From Panicum virgatum (taxonomy: Eukaryota > Streptophyta > Magnoliopsida > Poales > Poaceae), in NCBI RefSeq assembly GCF_016808335.1, contig NC_053140.1, positions 33,570,885-33,634,884 of the forward strand: a DNA stretch of 64,000 nt, read 5' to 3'. Under the pieces are notes generated by a model that saw nothing but the letters and a program-made list of their open reading frames with translations, was not told the origin of the DNA and did no database searches. Both the position numbers and the translations under genes were made by a program. This document shows, piece after piece, positions 11,356-23,227 of the stretch (position 1 is the first letter of the stretch; each line of letters starts with the position of its first letter).

Positions 11356-12839
11356 GGACCCTAAACTAATTTTTTGGTGCATTTCGTACTATTTGGGTGC
11401 ATTTGGGACCGTTTGTTTGCCTTGCAGAAGTCGGTGCAAAACGGGCCAAACTAGTGCAAAAGTTCGTGCCACGAAGTCGCATCGGAATTTTTCGCAACAA
11501 ATGCACCCGATCCACCTTATAGGACACTAAACTGACGTTTTGCTGTGTTTCGTACTATTTGGGTGCATTTGGGACCGTTCGATTGCCTTACGAAACTCGG
11601 TACAAAACGGGCCGAACTAGTGCAAACGTTTGTGCCGCGAAGTCGCGTCGGAATTTTTTGCAACGAATGCACCCGATCCACCTTATAGGACACTAAACTG
11701 ACGTTTTGGTGCCCTCCATACTATTTGGGTGCATTTGGGACCGTTTGTTTGCCTTACGAAACTCGGTGCAAAATGGGCCGAACTAGTGCAAAAGTTCGTG
11801 CCACGAAGTCGCATCGGAATGTTTCGCAACGAACGCACCCGATCTACCCCCATTGGACCCTAAATTGACATTTTGGTATGTTTCGTGATATTTGGGTGTA
11901 TTTGGGACCGTTTGGTTGCCTTACCGAACTCCGTGCAAAACGGGCCGAACTAGTGCAAAAGTTCGTGCCACGAAGTCGCGTCGGAATTTTTCGCAACAAA
12001 CACACCCGATCCACCCCATCGGACCCTAAACTGAAATTTTGCTGCATTTCATACTATCTGGGTGCATTTGGAACCATTTGGTTGCCTTACGAAACACGGT
12101 GCAAAAACGGGCCGAACTAGTGCAAAAGTTCGTGCCACGAAGTCGCGTCGAAATTTTTCGCAACAAATGCACCCGATCCACCTTATAGGACACTAAACTG
12201 ACGTTTTGGTGCGTTCCATACTATTTGGGTGCATTTGAGACCGTTTGGTTGCCTTACGAAACTCGGTGCAAAATGGGCCGAACTAGTGCAAATGTTTGTG
12301 CCACGAAGTCACGTCGGAATTTTCGCAACGAACGCACCCGATCCACCTTATAGGACACTAAACTGACGTGTTGGTGCGTTTCATACTATTTGGGTGGATT
12401 TGGTACCGTTTGGTTGCCTTACGGAACTCGGTGCAGAACGGGACGAACTAGTGCAAAAGTTCGTGCCACGAAGTCGCGTAGGAATTATTTGTAACGAATG
12501 CACCCGATCCACCTTATAGGACACTAAACTGACGTTTTGGTGTGTTCCATACTATTTGGGTGCATTTGAGACCGTTTGGTTGCCTTACGGAACTCGGTGC
12601 AAAACGGGCAGAACTAGTGCAAAAGTTCGTGCCACGTAGTCGCGTCGGAATTTTTCGCAACAAACGCACCCAATCCACCCCTTGGACCCCAAACTGACAT
12701 TTTTCTGCGTTTCATACTATTTGGGTGCATTTGGTTGCCTTACCGAACTCGGTGCAAAACGGGCCGAACTTGTGCAAAAGTTTGTGCCACAAAGTTGAGT
12801 CGGAATGTTTTGCTACGAACGCACCCAATCCACCCCATT
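11356..12839 (+). repeat. 9-mer HOR copy 2 (reference unit)
   Basis: Monomer starts: m1 11356 (166 bp), m2 11522 (166), m3 11688 (167), m4 11855 (166), m5 12021 (167), m6 12188 (165), m7 12353 (166), m8 12519 (165), m9 12684 (156). Markers: m1 CTAATTTTTTGG and TTGCAGAAGTCGG; m2 GGTACAAAACGG; m3 GGTGCCCTCC; m4 GTGATATTTGGGTG; m5 ACTATCTGGG and GCAAAAACGGG; m6 GAAGTCACGTCGG; m7 GGTACCGTTTGG and GCAGAACGGGACG; m8 CCACGTAGTCGCG; m9 CAAAGTTGAGTCGG and the 10-bp loss. Edge types in order are CCATTGG-like for m1, m4, m5 and m9, and TTATAGG for m2, m3, m6, m7 and m8. Confidence 0.95.
11962..11974. other. 13-bp dyad TTCGTGCCACGAA (exemplar)
   Basis: A perfect inverted repeat with 6-bp arms (TTCGTG and CACGAA) around one C. 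It occurs in most monomers across the window; this is the copy in monomer 4 of HOR copy 2. Common variants are TTTGTG with CACGAA (one arm changed), TTCGTG with CACAAA, and TTTGTG with CACAAA (both arms changed, symmetry kept). Short dyads are known from several centromeric satellites, but no binding protein can be inferred from sequence alone. Confidence 0.85.
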
Positions 12840-14323
12840 GGACCCTAAACTAATTTTTTGGTGCATTTCGTACTATTTGGGTGCATTTGGGACCGTTTGT
12901 TTGCCTTGCAGAAGTCGGTGCAAAACGGGCCAAACTAGTGCAAAAGTTCGTGCCACGAAGTCGCATCGGAATTTTTCGCAACAAATGCACCCGATCCACC
13001 TTATAGGACACTAAACTGACGTTTTGCTGTGTTTCGTACTATTTGGGTGCATTTGGGACCGTTCGATTGCCTTACGAAACTCGGTACAAAACGGGCCGAA
13101 CTAGTGCAAACGTTTGTGCCGCGAAGTCGCGTCGGAATTTTTTGCAACGAATGCACCCGATCCACCTTATAGGACACTAAACTGACGTTTTGGTGCCCTC
13201 CATACTATTTGGGTGCATTTGGGACCGTTTGTTTGCCTTACGAAACTCGGTGCAAAATGGGCCGAACTAGTGCAAAAGTTCGTGCCACGAAGTCGCATCG
13301 GAATGTTTCGCAACGAACGCACCCGATCTACCCCCATTGGACCCTAAATTGACATTTTGGTATGTTTCGTGATATTTGGGTGTATTTGGGACCGTTTGGT
13401 TGCCTTACCGAACTCCGTGCAAAACGGGCCGAACTAGTGCAAAAGTTCGTGCCACGAAGTCGCGTCGGAATTTTTCGCAACAAACACACCCGATCCACCC
13501 CATCGGACCCTAAACTGAAATTTTGCTGCATTTCATACTATCTGGGTGCATTTGGAACCATTTGGTTGCCTTACGAAACACGGTGCAAAAACGGGCCGAA
13601 CTAGTGCAAAAGTTCGTGCCACGAAGTCGCGTCGAAATTTTTCGCAACAAATGCACCCGATCCACCTTATAGGACACTAAACTGACGTTTTGGTGCGTTC
13701 CATACTATTTGGGTGCATTTGAGACCGTTTGGTTGCCTTACGAAACTCGGTGCAAAATGGGCCGAACTAGTGCAAATGTTTGTGCCACGAAGTCACGTCG
13801 GAATTTTCGCAACGAACGCACCCGATCCACCTTATAGGACACTAAACTGACGTGTTGGTGCGTTTCATACTATTTGGGTGGATTTGGTACCGTTTGGTTG
13901 CCTTACGGAACTCGGTGCAGAACGGGACGAACTAGTGCAAAAGTTCGTGCCACGAAGTCGCGTAGGAATTATTTGTAACGAATGCACCCGATCCACCTTA
14001 TAGGACACTAAACTGACGTTTTGGTGTGTTCCATACTATTTGGGTGCATTTGAGACCGTTTGGTTGCCTTACGGAACTCGGTGCAAAACGGGCAGAACTA
14101 GTGCAAAAGTTCGTGCCACGTAGTCGCGTCGGAATTTTTCGCAACAAACGCACCCAATCCACCCCTTGGACCCCAAACTGACATTTTTCTGCGTTTCATA
14201 CTATTTGGGTGCATTTGGTTGCCTTACCGAACTCGGTGCAAAACGGGCCGAACTTGTGCAAAAGTTTGTGCCACAAAGTTGAGTCGGAATGTTTTGCTAC
14301 GAACGCACCCAATCCACCCCATT
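12840..14323 (+). repeat. 9-mer HOR copy 3
   Basis: Indistinguishable from copy 2 where I compared them. It has A at 13,066 (GTTCGATTGCC) and the GTGCCGCGAAG variant. Confidence 0.94.
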
Positions 14324-15807
14324 GGACCCTAAACTAATTTTTTGGTGCATTTCGTACTATTTGGGTGCATTTGGGACCGTTTGTTTGCCTTGCAGAAGTC
14401 GGTGCAAAACGGGCCAAACTAGTGCAAAAGTTCGTGCCACGAAGTCGCATCGGAATTTTTCGCAACAAATGCACCCGATCCACCTTATAGGACACTAAAC
14501 TGACGTTTTGCTGTGTTTCGTACTATTTGGGTGCATTTGGGACCGTTCGATTGCCTTACGAAACTCGGTACAAAACGGGCCGAACTAGTGCAAACGTTTG
14601 TGCCGCGAAGTCGCGTCGGAATTTTTTGCAACGAATGCACCCGATCCACCTTATAGGACACTAAACTGACGTTTTGGTGCCCTCCATACTATTTGGGTGC
14701 ATTTGGGACCGTTTGTTTGCCTTACGAAACTCGGTGCAAAATGGGCCGAACTAGTGCAAAAGTTCGTGCCACGAAGTCGCATCGGAATGTTTCGCAACGA
14801 ACGCACCCGATCTACCCCCATTGGACCCTAAATTGACATTTTGGTATGTTTCGTGATATTTGGGTGTATTTGGGACCGTTTGGTTGCCTTACCGAACTCC
14901 GTGCAAAACGGGCCGAACTAGTGCAAAAGTTCGTGCCACGAAGTCGCGTCGGAATTTTTCGCAACAAACACACCCGATCCACCCCATCGGACCCTAAACT
15001 GAAATTTTGCTGCATTTCATACTATCTGGGTGCATTTGGAACCATTTGGTTGCCTTACGAAACACGGTGCAAAAACGGGCCGAACTAGTGCAAAAGTTCG
15101 TGCCACGAAGTCGCGTCGAAATTTTTCGCAACAAATGCACCCGATCCACCTTATAGGACACTAAACTGACGTTTTGGTGCGTTCCATACTATTTGGGTGC
15201 ATTTGAGACCGTTTGGTTGCCTTACGAAACTCGGTGCAAAATGGGCCGAACTAGTGCAAATGTTTGTGCCACGAAGTCACGTCGGAATTTTCGCAACGAA
15301 CGCACCCGATCCACCTTATAGGACACTAAACTGACGTGTTGGTGCGTTTCATACTATTTGGGTGGATTTGGTACCGTTTGGTTGCCTTACGGAACTCGGT
15401 GCAGAACGGGACGAACTAGTGCAAAAGTTCGTGCCACGAAGTCGCGTAGGAATTATTTGTAACGAATGCACCCGATCCACCTTATAGGACACTAAACTGA
15501 CGTTTTGGTGTGTTCCATACTATTTGGGTGCATTTGAGACCGTTTGGTTGCCTTACGGAACTCGGTGCAAAACGGGCAGAACTAGTGCAAAAGTTCGTGC
15601 CACGTAGTCGCGTCGGAATTTTTCGCAACAAACGCACCCAATCCACCCCTTGGACCCCAAACTGACATTTTTCTGCGTTTCATACTATTTGGGTGCATTT
15701 GGTTGCCTTACCGAACTCGGTGCAAAACGGGCCGAACTTGTGCAAAAGTTTGTGCCACAAAGTTGAGTCGGAATGTTTTGCTACGAACGCACCCAATCCA
15801 CCCCATT
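14324..15807 (+). repeat. 9-mer HOR copy 4
   Basis: Indistinguishable from copies 2 and 3 where compared. It has A at 14,550 and the GTGCCGCGAAG variant. Confidence 0.94.
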
Positions 15808-17291
15808 GGACCCTAAACTAATTTTTTGGTGCATTTCGTACTATTTGGGTGCATTTGGGACCGTTTGTTTGCCTTGCAGAAGTCGGTGCAAAACGGGCCA
15901 AACTAGTGCAAAAGTTCGTGCCACGAAGTCGCATCGGAATTTTTCGCAACAAATGCACCCGATCCACCTTATAGGACACTAAACTGACGTTTTGCTGTGT
16001 TTCGTACTATTTGGGTGCATTTGGGACCGTTCGATTGCCTTACGAAACTCGGTACAAAACGGGCCGAACTAGTGCAAACGTTTGTGCCGCGAAGTCGCGT
16101 CGGAATTTTTTGCAACGAATGCACCCGATCCACCTTATAGGACACTAAACTGACGTTTTGGTGCCCTCCATACTATTTGGGTGCATTTGGGACCGTTTGT
16201 TTGCCTTACGAAACTCGGTGCAAAATGGGCCGAACTAGTGCAAAAGTTCGTGCCACGAAGTCGCATCGGAATGTTTCGCAACGAACGCACCCGATCTACC
16301 CCCATTGGACCCTAAATTGACATTTTGGTATGTTTCGTGATATTTGGGTGTATTTGGGACCGTTTGGTTGCCTTACCGAACTCCGTGCAAAACGGGCCGA
16401 ACTAGTGCAAAAGTTCGTGCCACGAAGTCGCGTCGGAATTTTTCGCAACAAACACACCCGATCCACCCCATCGGACCCTAAACTGAAATTTTGCTGCATT
16501 TCATACTATCTGGGTGCATTTGGAACCATTTGGTTGCCTTACGAAACACGGTGCAAAAACGGGCCGAACTAGTGCAAAAGTTCGTGCCACGAAGTCGCGT
16601 CGAAATTTTTCGCAACAAATGCACCCGATCCACCTTATAGGACACTAAACTGACGTTTTGGTGCGTTCCATACTATTTGGGTGCATTTGAGACCGTTTGG
16701 TTGCCTTACGAAACTCGGTGCAAAATGGGCCGAACTAGTGCAAATGTTTGTGCCACGAAGTCACGTCGGAATTTTCGCAACGAACGCACCCGATCCACCT
16801 TATAGGACACTAAACTGACGTGTTGGTGCGTTTCATACTATTTGGGTGGATTTGGTACCGTTTGGTTGCCTTACGGAACTCGGTGCAGAACGGGACGAAC
16901 TAGTGCAAAAGTTCGTGCCACGAAGTCGCGTAGGAATTATTTGTAACGAATGCACCCGATCCACCTTATAGGACACTAAACTGACGTTTTGGTGTGTTCC
17001 ATACTATTTGGGTGCATTTGAGACCGTTTGGTTGCCTTACGGAACTCGGTGCAAAACGGGCAGAACTAGTGCAAAAGTTCGTGCCACGTAGTCGCGTCGG
17101 AATTTTTCGCAACAAACGCACCCAATCCACCCCTTGGACCCCAAACTGACATTTTTCTGCGTTTCATACTATTTGGGTGCATTTGGTTGCCTTACCGAAC
17201 TCGGTGCAAAACGGGCCGAACTTGTGCAAAAGTTTGTGCCACAAAGTTGAGTCGGAATGTTTTGCTACGAACGCACCCAATCCACCCCATT
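15808..17291 (+). repeat. 9-mer HOR copy 5
   Basis: Same sequence type as copies 2-4, with A at 16,034 and the GTGCCGCGAAG variant. Confidence 0.94.
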
Positions 17292-18775
17292 GGACCCTAA
17301 ACTAATTTTTTGGTGCATTTCGTACTATTTGGGTGCATTTGGGACCGTTTGTTTGCCTTGCAGAAGTCGGTGCAAAACGGGCCAAACTAGTGCAAAAGTT
17401 CGTGCCACGAAGTCGCATCGGAATTTTTCGCAACAAATGCACCCGATCCACCTTATAGGACACTAAACTGACGTTTTGCTGTGTTTCGTACTATTTGGGT
17501 GCATTTGGGACCGTTCGATTGCCTTACGAAACTCGGTACAAAACGGGCCGAACTAGTGCAAACGTTTGTGCCGCGAAGTCGCGTCGGAATTTTTTGCAAC
17601 GAATGCACCCGATCCACCTTATAGGACACTAAACTGACGTTTTGGTGCCCTCCATACTATTTGGGTGCATTTGGGACCGTTTGTTTGCCTTACGAAACTC
17701 GGTGCAAAATGGGCCGAACTAGTGCAAAAGTTCGTGCCACGAAGTCGCATCGGAATGTTTCGCAACGAACGCACCCGATCTACCCCCATTGGACCCTAAA
17801 TTGACATTTTGGTATGTTTCGTGATATTTGGGTGTATTTGGGACCGTTTGGTTGCCTTACCGAACTCCGTGCAAAACGGGCCGAACTAGTGCAAAAGTTC
17901 GTGCCACGAAGTCGCGTCGGAATTTTTCGCAACAAACACACCCGATCCACCCCATCGGACCCTAAACTGAAATTTTGCTGCATTTCATACTATCTGGGTG
18001 CATTTGGAACCATTTGGTTGCCTTACGAAACACGGTGCAAAAACGGGCCGAACTAGTGCAAAAGTTCGTGCCACGAAGTCGCGTCGAAATTTTTCGCAAC
18101 AAATGCACCCGATCCACCTTATAGGACACTAAACTGACGTTTTGGTGCGTTCCATACTATTTGGGTGCATTTGAGACCGTTTGGTTGCCTTACGAAACTC
18201 GGTGCAAAATGGGCCGAACTAGTGCAAATGTTTGTGCCACGAAGTCACGTCGGAATTTTCGCAACGAACGCACCCGATCCACCTTATAGGACACTAAACT
18301 GACGTGTTGGTGCGTTTCATACTATTTGGGTGGATTTGGTACCGTTTGGTTGCCTTACGGAACTCGGTGCAGAACGGGACGAACTAGTGCAAAAGTTCGT
18401 GCCACGAAGTCGCGTAGGAATTATTTGTAACGAATGCACCCGATCCACCTTATAGGACACTAAACTGACGTTTTGGTGTGTTCCATACTATTTGGGTGCA
18501 TTTGAGACCGTTTGGTTGCCTTACGGAACTCGGTGCAAAACGGGCAGAACTAGTGCAAAAGTTCGTGCCACGTAGTCGCGTCGGAATTTTTCGCAACAAA
18601 CGCACCCAATCCACCCCTTGGACCCCAAACTGACATTTTTCTGCGTTTCATACTATTTGGGTGCATTTGGTTGCCTTACCGAACTCGGTGCAAAACGGGC
18701 CGAACTTGTGCAAAAGTTTGTGCCACAAAGTTGAGTCGGAATGTTTTGCTACGAACGCACCCAATCCACCCCATT
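17292..18775 (+). repeat. 9-mer HOR copy 6
   Basis: Last copy with the A variant (17,518, GTTCGATTGCC). It also carries GTGCCGCGAAG. Copies 7-10 have G at the matching place. Confidence 0.94.
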
Positions 18776-20259
18776 GGACCCTAAACTAATTTTTTGGTGC
18801 ATTTCGTACTATTTGGGTGCATTTGGGACCGTTTGTTTGCCTTGCAGAAGTCGGTGCAAAACGGGCCAAACTAGTGCAAAAGTTCGTGCCACGAAGTCGC
18901 ATCGGAATTTTTCGCAACAAATGCACCCGATCCACCTTATAGGACACTAAACTGACGTTTTGCTGTGTTTCGTACTATTTGGGTGCATTTGGGACCGTTC
19001 GGTTGCCTTACGAAACTCGGTACAAAACGGGCCGAACTAGTGCAAACGTTTGTGCCGCGAAGTCGCGTCGGAATTTTTTGCAACGAATGCACCCGATCCA
19101 CCTTATAGGACACTAAACTGACGTTTTGGTGCCCTCCATACTATTTGGGTGCATTTGGGACCGTTTGTTTGCCTTACGAAACTCGGTGCAAAATGGGCCG
19201 AACTAGTGCAAAAGTTCGTGCCACGAAGTCGCATCGGAATGTTTCGCAACGAACGCACCCGATCTACCCCCATTGGACCCTAAATTGACATTTTGGTATG
19301 TTTCGTGATATTTGGGTGTATTTGGGACCGTTTGGTTGCCTTACCGAACTCCGTGCAAAACGGGCCGAACTAGTGCAAAAGTTCGTGCCACGAAGTCGCG
19401 TCGGAATTTTTCGCAACAAACACACCCGATCCACCCCATCGGACCCTAAACTGAAATTTTGCTGCATTTCATACTATCTGGGTGCATTTGGAACCATTTG
19501 GTTGCCTTACGAAACACGGTGCAAAAACGGGCCGAACTAGTGCAAAAGTTCGTGCCACGAAGTCGCGTCGAAATTTTTCGCAACAAATGCACCCGATCCA
19601 CCTTATAGGACACTAAACTGACGTTTTGGTGCGTTCCATACTATTTGGGTGCATTTGAGACCGTTTGGTTGCCTTACGAAACTCGGTGCAAAATGGGCCG
19701 AACTAGTGCAAATGTTTGTGCCACGAAGTCACGTCGGAATTTTCGCAACGAACGCACCCGATCCACCTTATAGGACACTAAACTGACGTGTTGGTGCGTT
19801 TCATACTATTTGGGTGGATTTGGTACCGTTTGGTTGCCTTACGGAACTCGGTGCAGAACGGGACGAACTAGTGCAAAAGTTCGTGCCACGAAGTCGCGTA
19901 GGAATTATTTGTAACGAATGCACCCGATCCACCTTATAGGACACTAAACTGACGTTTTGGTGTGTTCCATACTATTTGGGTGCATTTGAGACCGTTTGGT
20001 TGCCTTACGGAACTCGGTGCAAAACGGGCAGAACTAGTGCAAAAGTTCGTGCCACGTAGTCGCGTCGGAATTTTTCGCAACAAACGCACCCAATCCACCC
20101 CTTGGACCCCAAACTGACATTTTTCTGCGTTTCATACTATTTGGGTGCATTTGGTTGCCTTACCGAACTCGGTGCAAAACGGGCCGAACTTGTGCAAAAG
20201 TTTGTGCCACAAAGTTGAGTCGGAATGTTTTGCTACGAACGCACCCAATCCACCCCATT
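18776..20259 (+). repeat. 9-mer HOR copy 7
   Basis: First copy with G at the matching site (19,002, GTTCGGTTGCC). It still has GTGCCGCGAAG (G at 19,057), the intermediate state shared with copies 8 and 9. Confidence 0.94.
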
Positions 20260-21743
20260 GGACCCTAAACTAATTTTTTGGTGCATTTCGTACTATTTGG
20301 GTGCATTTGGGACCGTTTGTTTGCCTTGCAGAAGTCGGTGCAAAACGGGCCAAACTAGTGCAAAAGTTCGTGCCACGAAGTCGCATCGGAATTTTTCGCA
20401 ACAAATGCACCCGATCCACCTTATAGGACACTAAACTGACGTTTTGCTGTGTTTCGTACTATTTGGGTGCATTTGGGACCGTTCGGTTGCCTTACGAAAC
20501 TCGGTACAAAACGGGCCGAACTAGTGCAAACGTTTGTGCCGCGAAGTCGCGTCGGAATTTTTTGCAACGAATGCACCCGATCCACCTTATAGGACACTAA
20601 ACTGACGTTTTGGTGCCCTCCATACTATTTGGGTGCATTTGGGACCGTTTGTTTGCCTTACGAAACTCGGTGCAAAATGGGCCGAACTAGTGCAAAAGTT
20701 CGTGCCACGAAGTCGCATCGGAATGTTTCGCAACGAACGCACCCGATCTACCCCCATTGGACCCTAAATTGACATTTTGGTATGTTTCGTGATATTTGGG
20801 TGTATTTGGGACCGTTTGGTTGCCTTACCGAACTCCGTGCAAAACGGGCCGAACTAGTGCAAAAGTTCGTGCCACGAAGTCGCGTCGGAATTTTTCGCAA
20901 CAAACACACCCGATCCACCCCATCGGACCCTAAACTGAAATTTTGCTGCATTTCATACTATCTGGGTGCATTTGGAACCATTTGGTTGCCTTACGAAACA
21001 CGGTGCAAAAACGGGCCGAACTAGTGCAAAAGTTCGTGCCACGAAGTCGCGTCGAAATTTTTCGCAACAAATGCACCCGATCCACCTTATAGGACACTAA
21101 ACTGACGTTTTGGTGCGTTCCATACTATTTGGGTGCATTTGAGACCGTTTGGTTGCCTTACGAAACTCGGTGCAAAATGGGCCGAACTAGTGCAAATGTT
21201 TGTGCCACGAAGTCACGTCGGAATTTTCGCAACGAACGCACCCGATCCACCTTATAGGACACTAAACTGACGTGTTGGTGCGTTTCATACTATTTGGGTG
21301 GATTTGGTACCGTTTGGTTGCCTTACGGAACTCGGTGCAGAACGGGACGAACTAGTGCAAAAGTTCGTGCCACGAAGTCGCGTAGGAATTATTTGTAACG
21401 AATGCACCCGATCCACCTTATAGGACACTAAACTGACGTTTTGGTGTGTTCCATACTATTTGGGTGCATTTGAGACCGTTTGGTTGCCTTACGGAACTCG
21501 GTGCAAAACGGGCAGAACTAGTGCAAAAGTTCGTGCCACGTAGTCGCGTCGGAATTTTTCGCAACAAACGCACCCAATCCACCCCTTGGACCCCAAACTG
21601 ACATTTTTCTGCGTTTCATACTATTTGGGTGCATTTGGTTGCCTTACCGAACTCGGTGCAAAACGGGCCGAACTTGTGCAAAAGTTTGTGCCACAAAGTT
21701 GAGTCGGAATGTTTTGCTACGAACGCACCCAATCCACCCCATT
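20260..21743 (+). repeat. 9-mer HOR copy 8
   Basis: Same type as copy 7: G at 20,486 and the GTGCCGCGAAG variant. Confidence 0.94.
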
Positions 21744-23227
21744 GGACCCTAAACTAATTTTTTGGTGCATTTCGTACTATTTGGGTGCATTTGGGACCGT
21801 TTGTTTGCCTTGCAGAAGTCGGTGCAAAACGGGCCAAACTAGTGCAAAAGTTCGTGCCACGAAGTCGCATCGGAATTTTTCGCAACAAATGCACCCGATC
21901 CACCTTATAGGACACTAAACTGACGTTTTGCTGTGTTTCGTACTATTTGGGTGCATTTGGGACCGTTCGGTTGCCTTACGAAACTCGGTACAAAACGGGC
22001 CGAACTAGTGCAAACGTTTGTGCCGCGAAGTCGCGTCGGAATTTTTTGCAACGAATGCACCCGATCCACCTTATAGGACACTAAACTGACGTTTTGGTGC
22101 CCTCCATACTATTTGGGTGCATTTGGGACCGTTTGTTTGCCTTACGAAACTCGGTGCAAAATGGGCCGAACTAGTGCAAAAGTTCGTGCCACGAAGTCGC
22201 ATCGGAATGTTTCGCAACGAACGCACCCGATCTACCCCCATTGGACCCTAAATTGACATTTTGGTATGTTTCGTGATATTTGGGTGTATTTGGGACCGTT
22301 TGGTTGCCTTACCGAACTCCGTGCAAAACGGGCCGAACTAGTGCAAAAGTTCGTGCCACGAAGTCGCGTCGGAATTTTTCGCAACAAACACACCCGATCC
22401 ACCCCATCGGACCCTAAACTGAAATTTTGCTGCATTTCATACTATCTGGGTGCATTTGGAACCATTTGGTTGCCTTACGAAACACGGTGCAAAAACGGGC
22501 CGAACTAGTGCAAAAGTTCGTGCCACGAAGTCGCGTCGAAATTTTTCGCAACAAATGCACCCGATCCACCTTATAGGACACTAAACTGACGTTTTGGTGC
22601 GTTCCATACTATTTGGGTGCATTTGAGACCGTTTGGTTGCCTTACGAAACTCGGTGCAAAATGGGCCGAACTAGTGCAAATGTTTGTGCCACGAAGTCAC
22701 GTCGGAATTTTCGCAACGAACGCACCCGATCCACCTTATAGGACACTAAACTGACGTGTTGGTGCGTTTCATACTATTTGGGTGGATTTGGTACCGTTTG
22801 GTTGCCTTACGGAACTCGGTGCAGAACGGGACGAACTAGTGCAAAAGTTCGTGCCACGAAGTCGCGTAGGAATTATTTGTAACGAATGCACCCGATCCAC
22901 CTTATAGGACACTAAACTGACGTTTTGGTGTGTTCCATACTATTTGGGTGCATTTGAGACCGTTTGGTTGCCTTACGGAACTCGGTGCAAAACGGGCAGA
23001 ACTAGTGCAAAAGTTCGTGCCACGTAGTCGCGTCGGAATTTTTCGCAACAAACGCACCCAATCCACCCCTTGGACCCCAAACTGACATTTTTCTGCGTTT
23101 CATACTATTTGGGTGCATTTGGTTGCCTTACCGAACTCGGTGCAAAACGGGCCGAACTTGTGCAAAAGTTTGTGCCACAAAGTTGAGTCGGAATGTTTTG
23201 CTACGAACGCACCCAATCCACCCCATT
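21744..23227 (+). repeat. 9-mer HOR copy 9
   Basis: Same type as copies 7 and 8: G at 21,970 and G at 22,025 (GTGCCGCGAAG). Confidence 0.94.

Noticed and set aside
11930..11946. CENP-B box-like sequence around CTCGGTGCAAAACGGG
   Set aside because: It keeps the A and CGGG positions but has TCGG where the box needs TTCG (two of nine essential positions differ), and a canonical CENP-B box is not established for plant satellites.
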